64,000 bases of DNA from Carnegiea gigantea (Eukaryota; Streptophyta; Magnoliopsida; Caryophyllales; Cactaceae), in assembly GCA_029747015.1 (NCBI GenBank), contig JAKOGI010000362.1, positions 477,501 to 541,500 on the forward strand, read 5' to 3'. A program made the position numbers and the translations under genes. The notes under the pieces were generated by a model that saw only the letters and a list, made by a program, of their open reading frames with translations, was not told the DNA's origin and did not search any database. Every line of letters starts with the position of its first letter. Position 1 is the stretch's first letter. Below, one piece after another: positions 57,241 to 64,000 of this stretch.

Positions 57241-57415
57241 CTCCGTACATCTATCCTTACAGCTCCTTACAGCTTCTTACATCTCCTTACAACTCCTTAC
57301 ATCTCATTACAGCTCCTTACATCTTCTTACAGCTCCTTGCATCTTCTGACAACTTCTTACATCTTCTTACAGCTCCTTAGAGCTTCTTACAACTCCTTAC
57401 ATCTCCTTATATCTA
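57241..57415. repeat. Decamer array, right (CTCCTTACAG/T)
   Basis: About seventeen units with strict period ten and the same strand orientation as the left array. Some units vary (TCTCATTACA, TCTTCTGACA). It lies about 30 bp inside the right terminal repeat. Confidence 0.9.
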
Positions 57416-57445
57416 TCTATCTAAAACACAAAAATGAACAGGCCC

Positions 57446-57702
57446 AACGTATGACTATTTTTACAACTAATATATGACTATCATATGGGCAAACATATCA
57501 TAGTAATGTGTGATTATTTAACATAGTAATGCATGATTAATTCTTGTTAAATAGTCATATTTAGTGTATGTGAGCGTGACCTTCTATTATAGTAATGTAC
57601 AACTATTTTTACGACTAATTCTTGTTATATAATCATATCCATTGTAAGTGAGTGTGACCTTCTATTGTATACTATTAGTATGCTAATGATCATATGTACA
57701 AT
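57446..57702. repeat. Degenerate tandem repeat of about 79 bp
   Basis: Two recognisable units at 57540-57600 and 57619-57675 share AATTCTTGTTA.AT, GTGAG(C/T)GTGACCTTCTATT and TAGTAATGTA-like phrases. Similar phrases also lie left of the Harbinger element (around 55650-55680 and 55935-55950). Confidence 0.6.
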
Positions 57703-57766
57703 CACTACCAAAAATCAACGATTTTCCTACTATAAATTCAGTAGGAGATAAGAAATATTCAGCGGG
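57703..57766 (+). mobile_element. CACTA-type transposon terminus
   Basis: CACTACCAAAAATCAACGAT begins at 57703, followed by the inverted subterminal pair TCCTACT...AGTAGGA. CACTA ends of this kind are typical of plant En/Spm-like elements. The matching right end was not found within the window. The AAT at 57700-57702 could be one copy of the 3-bp target duplication. Confidence 0.6.
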
Positions 57767-59668
57767 AAATTATGTTGTCATTATAGGATAAAGATTCACA
57801 AAAGTAATTTTTTTATGAACACATAATGTAAATTGAAGTCTTACAAAAAGAACGGATGTAAACTGACAAAATGGAACAATTGACTTTTATAGGTATATTA
57901 TTATTTGTACCTCTATCAATTAAAGTTTTAAATTGCATATGTAAAAATCATGCTCAATGGTTTTATCATGTTTTGGCCATTCGAAGGGCCCACTCAATGT
58001 CATGAAAATTATGCAATGCAATGTTGTTATGTTTGTTTCTCCGGGGACGCTTGGACACCATGGCCCTGCTAGCAATGCTTGTCACTAATCACCAATTATT
58101 GATTATTGATTACTGTTCAAAGCTGATTGCCGAATGGTTCATCAGAACCTAGAAGCCGGTCGGGGATCCCCAAGTTTATGAACAGTGATGTCTTAGTGAG
58201 TTACCGTTCGGGTCTTGAGCTTGGGTATGCACTTATTTTATTAGCTGTAAAGCTAAAGTTAACACGAAACAATGATAACGGTTCATAACACATATTTAAA
58301 ATATATGCACATGCATTGGCTTATTTAATTTGTTTTACTGTACAATAGTAACATACTAGGCCCTTGGCTCATGCTATATTTGATGTGTTCTCATTTTATG
58401 GAGGAAACTGCATGAAGACCATAAGTCATCGAGCATAAACATGAAAAAGAAGGAAAAAATAATGTTGGTTAAAGAAAGTGATGCAAGGCTCCTTATCCTG
58501 ATTTCATGCATCTTAGTCTCTCGGTCATCAGCGCATGACTCCCCTCAGACTAGTTCTCAACTTGTTTATTAAGTTCCATTCGAATAGATGCTTTTATTTA
58601 TAGGCTTCCTGGTCTCTTTGAGCCAACTTCATTAGTTCTACAACTGATTTGATTGAACATCCCAAGATTTGATTAATCTTGGAGGTAGCCTATTAAGTCG
58701 GGCTTATGCTACTCCCTCTAGGGTAGCAAGGAAGTGTCTATGCATCACTACCTTTAAGAGACATGGTTGCAGATAGAGGGGGCTAAAGGACCATCAAGAT
58801 TGCTCTTGAAGGTCACTGATGATATCAAATTGCCTGATCTTTAGCACTTTAATTTTTTTCTAAGGAAGCGACTAGCCAATAAAGCATCTTGATTAAGGGT
58901 CTTCTTAGTGTTTTATTTTGAGCACTGCTGACATGTCACAATTTTGATAAAGCTAAACTCTATTGCTGTGTGGAAGAATCCTCTTTTGAGGCATCCTCGA
59001 CGATAATTCTTTCCTAAAGGTTTATACATTAGAATTCTTATTCTTACGGACGACAATGCCTTTTTCTCTCATCATCATTCTTCGGAGGCATCTTGCTCAA
59101 CTCTAGGTCCTCACACATAGCGCCAAATGGGGGACCTTGAGTAACTCATACCACAATCCAAGAGTCACCTGCAAAATAACTCAAAGAAGGGGGTTTCTTA
59201 TTTTTAAGAGCCTCTAATGCTTAGGTTAAGCAAAATTTTAGGAGATTATTAAGCACAATGTAGCTTATGAAAGTCAAATTGGCTTACCTTTGAATTTTTC
59301 CATGCCTTGTTTATATACGGTTTAGAAAGATTCTTTAAGAGGAATTTAACTAGGATTCCATTTTTTTGTAGATTTAGGTTAGTTCCCTATGTTGTTTAGA
59401 CTCAAAGTTCTTTACCAACTCTGTATAGGTTTTTTAAAAATTTGCCTAGATCTTTACGCCTTTTACAAGCCATGCATATAGGGTTCATATCTACTCTTCT
59501 GGTGAACATAGATTTTTTATTGAGCTTATGTTTGGACCCAAATTGTTTAATCCTGGTGGTTTATTTAATCCAATCAATCTATTTCTTAGGATTTTATTAG
59601 GTTATAACATAATTCTTCTTAGAATTTTTATCTACCCAAATCCAAAGCACTTTGGTTTGGAGGAATAA

Positions 59669-60287
59669 TGTTGGGTTTCGTGGCCCAAAATCCAAGAGTC
59701 GACACGGTGGGACCGTGTTAGATGACGCGGACATGTTAGGCCGAAGAAGCAAGACGACAAAAGAAGGCAGAGAAGTGGCACGGGTGTGCCGTGCCGTGTG
59801 GCACGGTCGTGCCACCCTGACACGGGTTGACCGTGCCACACGGCACGGCCGTGCCGCGCCCAGTTCGGGCGCATGCTTTCCGACAGCGAGGGTTTGCTTT
59901 TGTGTACAGTCTTCTTGGCGGCTAGGATTTTCTTCTAAGGGTAAAACCCCAAACTTCTAGACCCTGTATAAAGAGGCCTTGCATAGGATCTAAAATCATC
60001 CCCGAATCCCTAAACACATTGAGAGGTAGAGAGATTTTGAGAGAGATTACAAGAGAGATTGTAATTCTGCTATTGGATCAAATCACTATTGTGATTGTGA
60101 TAGTTTTGTACTCTCCCTACTCATATAGTGGATTGATTATGCTCGTCACCGTCCGTGGTTTTTTTCCGCATTAGATTTCCACGTAAATCTTGTGTGCCAT
60201 TGCTTTGTTCTTGTTATCGTTCTTTAAGTTTATGAATATCTGTTTCATCCTATTACTTCTGCTATTAGTTTGCTCTAATTCCTAGCA
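59669..60287 (+). repeat. Small Copia 5' LTR, duplicated copy
   Basis: Same boundaries and GGCACG palindrome cluster as 36812-37430, with TATAAAG at 59967-59973. Only a few substitutions separate the two. Confidence 0.9.
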
Positions 60288-60312
60288 AGTAGTATCAGAG
60301 CTTTGGTTTAGG

Positions 60313-61196
60313 ATGTCTTCAATTTTGAAGGTTCATATTCAGAAATTTGATGGGGAGATTAGTTTTAATCTCTGCAAGGTGCAGATGAGAGCAGTTCTCA
60401 TCGAGCATGGGTTATGGAAGGTTCTACAAGGACCTCACGTGAAACCCGAGAAGATGACTGATGAACAATGGGCAGCAGACCAAAAGAAGAGGTGTGGATC
60501 GTTGACAGATGAAGAATATGAGGAAATGGAGTTGAAGGCAATTTCAGCCATACAGTTGTGCTTGACACCACATGTCTTGCGAGAAGTGCTTCATAAGACG
60601 ACTACGGTGGATCTTTGGGTTCGGTTGGAAGAACACTACATGACGAAGAGTCTCACCAACAAGATCCGTCTAAAGGAAAGGTTGTACATCTTTCGTATGA
60701 CTGAAGGTACCCCTGTTTAAAAACACTTGAATGAGTTTAACTCTATTCTTGTTGATTTGGAGAATCTGGATGTAAAGATTGAGGATGAGGATAAAGCTAT
60801 TATGCTTGTTGTGTCTTTACCCCCCTCCGATAAGCACTTTAAGGAGATTATGCTATATAGTAATTCTAATACTATATCGTTTGAGGATGTTAAGTCAAGC
60901 CTGTTGTCTAAGGAGAAGTTGGATTTTGACATTCATGCTGATTCTATTGAGGGATTAGTAGTAAAGGGTAAAACAACTGAACAGTGGAACGGTAATAGGA
61001 GTAGGAACCGTTCCAAGTCTAGAAATCCTCACGCTGGTAAGACCTGCAATTACTATGGTAAATTGGGTCATATTATTGCTAACTGTTGGCAATTGCAAAA
61101 GAAGAGGGAGAAAGAAGAAGATAATTCTCATGAGCCTGCTGAAACTTCGTTTGCTGAATCTGATTCTCATGTGACGTTTTGTTTGCTATCTCTACT
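60313..61196 (+). pseudogene. Small Copia gag, duplicated and truncated
   Basis: Copy of the gag at 37456 with the same in-frame TAA (60718-60720) and the same Cys-to-Tyr knuckle change (CNYYGKLGHIIANC). A few amino-acid differences are seen, such as FDGEIS for FNGEIS and PSDKH for PSYKH. The frame is cut at 61196 by the insertion of the Copia that starts at 61197; the following codons read into that LTR. Confidence 0.88.
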
Positions 61197-62665
61197 TGTT
61201 GATTATATTTAGTTTTGATGATAACAAATCCAAGAGTAACATATTTGTCTAAGTAATGTTGTTCCAAACAAGCTCTCCAAACAGGGCCTAATACACCGTT
61301 GTTCCTACACCGCTGTTTGTGATATTTTATTGACCTGGTGGCTAAATGTTGAGAACAAGTCTTAGGAACAGGTTCCGAGCTTCAGTGACACAAGATCAGC
61401 AAACAACACATATGGTTTAAGTCTTGAGGAACATTCAGCTACACAAGATCATTCAAGGAATCAAGGTGACCAAGGTGTTTTGGAGCAGCATATTCACTCT
61501 TGACAAGACAACTAATTCTTACAAGGAGTCTTGGTTAATTCAGTTTTTATCTTTTAGACTCTTGTTAATATGCCAATCTTGAAAGTATCATTTTTAGCAC
61601 TTCTTGAAAACGGTTTTCGAAAAGTTGCTTTGGGACACCATTTCCAAACAACCCTGCAAAAAGGGTGCCTAGGGTGTTCTCAAAAACTACAGCAGCTACA
61701 TCAGTCTTATCTGGAAATTTGCTTCGGTTGGCTGCCAGATCTAAAAAGATTTGTTTTGAATTTGAAAAAAAAAAATGCAAAACCGTTTTTGCTAAAGATT
61801 TCTCTTGAAAGATTCTTATCCCTTATTTTTAGGTCTTGATTGAATTTGGAATAAATCAAGATTTTATCCTTTTCAAGCTAGATTACTCGGCCAAGATATT
61901 TTAAGAAAATCTTCTCTCCTCTCTTAGCCGTTGGAAATCTTGGTGAATCTTCTAAACGACTAAAAATAGAGGATTTTCCCTATCTTTTGAAAAGAATAGC
62001 CGTTGGGTTGTGCGTTTAAATATTGAAATTCTCTCCCATTTGACAATCCGGTTTTTACAAAGAAGTAAGAGATTTTTAGAGCTGAATTTCAAAGAGAAAA
62101 CCCGTGAGAAGATTGTGCTTAACTGAGCTTTCAATTTCTTGGCATAATAGGACTTCATTGTACCTTACATCTGCTTAAGTCAGAAGCACCCCAGTAAGGG
62201 GTTTTGTACCCCTGTTCTCAGAACAGAAAGTGAGTGAGTGTGTCCTCAGTCGTGTGGACTTTGGACGTGTCCTATCTGGTGAGATTGGACGTGGTGTAAC
62301 CTGTCTTAGGGAAGAAGGTTACGTGGTTGCAAGTTGTAACAAGGTGTGTTACATTTGTAACGTGTGAAGCCCGTTAGTGAAAGTGGTTAAATCCTACACG
62401 AGGTAGGTCGTGGTTTTTTCACACCTCAGTTGGGCTAGAGGTGTTTTCCACGTAAAAATTGTGTGTGCTTTATTTTCACATTTATTACTTTGAATTTCGC
62501 TACTGAATTAATTGAAAACAACCGCTACAAACAAAGCGTAAGGTTGTTTGTGATTTACAAACAATCTCTGCAATCAAGTGCTACGGTTGTTTGTCAGTTA
62601 TTAGGAGAAAATCGACCACCACAATTCACCCCCCTCTTGTGGTTGTGTACTCTTGGAATTCAACA
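61197..62665 (+). repeat. 5' LTR of second large Copia
   Basis: TGTTGATTATATTTAG to GGAATTCAACA, 1469 bp. The last 300 bp (for example TTGGGCTAGAGGTGTTTTCC) match the reverse complement of the other family member's LTR well, and the first part is more diverged. Confidence 0.88.
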
Positions 62666-62667
62666 AG

Positions 62668-62682
62668 TGGTATCAGAGCGGG
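62668..62682 (+). promoter_or_regulatory. Primer binding site, tRNA-iMet type
   Basis: TGGTATCAGAGCGGG lies two bases after the LTR end and keeps the standard initiator-Met primer sequence. Confidence 0.93.
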
Positions 62683-62720
62683 TTCTCTCAAAAGGGCTAA
62701 CACCTTGAGAGATTCTGAAG

Positions 62721-64000
62721 ATGAGTACAACACAAAGAATCCTTGAAGGGCAATCCATTACTCGTCCACCCTATTTCAACGGCCAACATTATAGTTGGTG
62801 GAAGAATAGGATGGAGAACTATATTCAGGCAGAAGATTATGAACTATGGATGCTCATCAAGAACGGGCCCCTTGTTCCCACCAAGGTGCTTGAAGATGGT
62901 AAGAAGGTTCCCGAGGAACCCATAGAGTTTGATGGTGAAGACTATAAGAAAATGGAAAAGAATGCCAAGGCCAAGAAGCTATTATATTTTGCCCTAGGTC
63001 CAGATGAATATACACGTATCTCGGAGTGTGAGTCAGCTCAGGAGATATGGAATGCCCTCCAAGTAGCTCATGAAGGAACAAGTCAAGTCAAACAATCACG
63101 TATTGAGCTCCTTGTGAGGCAATATGAGTTGTTTGATATGGGTGATCGTGAGAACGTGATGGATATGTACACACGCTTCACCCACATAACAAACGAGCTA
63201 AAATCCCTAGGAAAATTATTCACCACAGAAGAGCTGGTGAGGAAGATTCTAAGGATTTTGCCTCGGTCTTGGGAAGCGAAGGTGACAGCCATCCAAGAAG
63301 CTAAAGACATGAACAAGATCACCCTCGACAAGTTGATTGGAAATCTTCAAACCTATGAACTCAGAAAGAACTCACAACAAAAAGAGGAGCAGAAGAAGGA
63401 TCGTGGGCTTGCCTTGAAAGCACAAGAGGATGATGACTCTGAACTTGAGGATGAAGAGATGGCCTTAATGACAAGAAAGTTCAAGAAATTCTTCAAAAAG
63501 GTCAAAGAAAACAGCAAAAGAAAAGACTTCAGTAAATCCAGAAACACCCCCCGAGAACAGTTCACAGGGTGTTTCAAGTGTGGCAAACCAGATCACATTG
63601 TGGAGAACTGTCCACTACTTCGAGAAGAGCAAGAGCAAGAACACCCCAGAAAACAAGGTAGAAAACAAGCTGCAAGCAGTTCTGGGAGACGATTCTCGAA
63701 GGCTATGCTTGCTGCCTGGGGAGATTCCTCTGAGGATGAAGGTGAGTATGAAACTGATGAAGGTGCTGTAGCTCTCATGGCACAAAGTAACACGGATTCA
63801 GATGATGAATCAACAAACAGTCTTACTGATCTCAAGAACAAGGTACGTGGTCTCAATAAAACAACTCTCGAAGAACTTTTGTATACCTTGATGGATACTT
63901 GTGCTGAATTGAAACGAGATGTCCGAGACCTAGAACTAGAAAATGAGATCCTCAAAAATGAAAAACTGGGCTTACATGAAAATATTAATACGCTCAAAGA
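62721..64000 (+). CDS. Copia gag, intact start, runs off the window
   Basis: Opens at ATG 62721 (MSTTQRILEGQSITRPPYFN), 39 bp after the primer site, and stays open for the 426 complete codons visible. N-terminal HYSWWKNRMENYIQAEDYEL, a helical capsid-like region, an acidic stretch (QEDDDSELEDEEM), basic segment FKKFFKKVKENSKRKD, zinc knuckle CFKCGKPDHIVENC, a second acidic stretch and the start of a coiled coil (DVRDLELENEILKNEKLG) follow. Codon 5 is CAA here, where the older sister at 26239 has TAA. A second knuckle is expected beyond the window, by comparison with the sister. Confidence 0.92.
   Translation, partial: MSTTQRILEGQSITRPPYFNGQHYSWWKNRMENYIQAEDYELWMLIKNGPLVPTKVLEDGKKVPEEPIEFDGEDYKKMEKNAKAKKLLYFALGPDEYTRISECESAQEIWNALQVAHEGTSQVKQSRIELLVRQYELFDMGDRENVMDMYTRFTHITNELKSLGKLFTTEELVRKILRILPRSWEAKVTAIQEAKDMNKITLDKLIGNLQTYELRKNSQQKEEQKKDRGLALKAQEDDDSELEDEEMALMTRKFKKFFKKVKENSKRKDFSKSRNTPREQFTGCFKCGKPDHIVENCPLLREEQEQEHPRKQGRKQAASSSGRRFSKAMLAAWGDSSEDEGEYETDEGAVALMAQSNTDSDDESTNSLTDLKNKVRGLNKTTLEELLYTLMDTCAELKRDVRDLELENEILKNEKLGLHENINTLK

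Larger units (their letters stand above)
55964..57445 (-). mobile_element. PIF/Harbinger derivative with decamer arrays, 1.5 kb
   Basis: Inverted termini AGCCCTGTTCATTTTTG at 55964 and, on the opposite strand, GGGCCTGTTCATTTTTG from 57445 match at 15 of 17 positions, flanked by AAC on both sides. Inside is the C-terminal part of a DDE transposase on the minus strand. Harbinger elements normally duplicate three bases, often TWA; AAC is unusual, so the exact ends are provisional. The N-terminal half of the transposase and the second (DNA-binding) gene are missing. Confidence 0.78.
57767..61196. repeat. Duplicated mosaic block, second copy
   Basis: Near-identical to 34911-38339. It starts exactly where the CACTA-type terminus ends and stops at 61196, where a young Copia is inserted. 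It contains truncated unidentified block, Tat gag part and primer site, Tat 5' LTR (59128-59668), AATAA (59664-59668), the small Copia 5' LTR (59669-60287) and gag (60313 onward). It may continue beyond the young Copia. Confidence 0.92.
61197..64000 (+). mobile_element. Second large Copia of the 10.7-kb family, partial
   Basis: 5' LTR (61197-62665), an intact initiator-Met primer site and an open gag up to the window end. The LTR and gag are clearly related to the element at 17078-27786 but belong to a different subfamily; gag protein is similar throughout. Pol, the third ORF and the 3' LTR lie beyond the window. Probable left target duplication is CTACT (61192-61196). With no lesion in the visible part, this could be an autonomous copy. 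Confidence 0.9.

Noticed and set aside
55990..57415. Decamer arrays as a CRISPR-like array
   Set aside because: The units are contiguous 10-mers without spacers, in a plant nuclear context.

Overview
The window looks like a repeat-rich, AT-rich stretch of a flowering-plant nuclear genome (probably a eudicot, low confidence). The evidence is plant-type Copia and Gypsy LTR retrotransposons with initiator-Met and Asp tRNA primer sites, a plant RTE LINE tail, a PIF/Harbinger DNA element and a CACTA terminus. I find no intact host gene, no tRNA or rRNA gene, no CRISPR array and no bacterial feature. Almost every long open frame belongs to a transposable element, and most carry stops or frameshifts.

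Layout. 1-1836: AT-rich, no gene, two poly(G) tracts. 1837-5971: complete but gag-only Copia-type element on the minus strand, flanked by CATAA target duplications. 5977-8503: nothing recognised. About 8504 to beyond 36811: an old, decayed minus-strand Ty3/Gypsy element of Tat type, whose pieces read right to left as 5' LTR, primer site, gag, protease/linker, RT, RNase H, integrase, 3' LTR. Its integrase was split by a plus-strand Gypsy derivative without pol (12021-29384, CTCAT duplications, tRNA-Asp primer site). That derivative was itself hit, 10 bp before its 3' LTR, by a young 10.7-kb minus-strand Copia element (17078-27786, ATCTT duplications) carrying gag, pol and an extra third ORF. 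The Tat gag is interrupted by unidentified sequence (from about 32834), and its 5' LTR by a 2.7-kb deleted Copia (36812-39517, AATAA duplications).

39523-48240: mostly unrecognised, with a diverged direct repeat, an RTE LINE 3' end (44085-44580) and a decayed multi-exon gene fragment (46570-47735). 48240-48970: GC-rich block. 49359-50290: unusual array of a degenerate 16-17 nt motif. About 50840-54897: decayed plus-strand Copia remnant ending in a short 3' LTR. 55964-57445: PIF/Harbinger derivative with terminal inverted repeats and decamer arrays. 57703-57766: CACTA-type terminus, directly followed by a second copy (57767-61196) of the mosaic block at 34911-38339. That copy is cut by a second, young Copia of the 10.7-kb family (61197 to the window end), whose gag is open to the last base.

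The nesting gives an order of events. The Tat element came first. The Gypsy derivative, the small Copia and the unidentified block later inserted into it. The mosaic was then duplicated, and the two large Copia elements came last. The most unusual signals are the CACTA end abutting the duplicated mosaic, the decamer arrays inside the Harbinger element, the motif array at 49-50 kb, and the third ORF plus recurrent CCTGTT words of the large Copia family.
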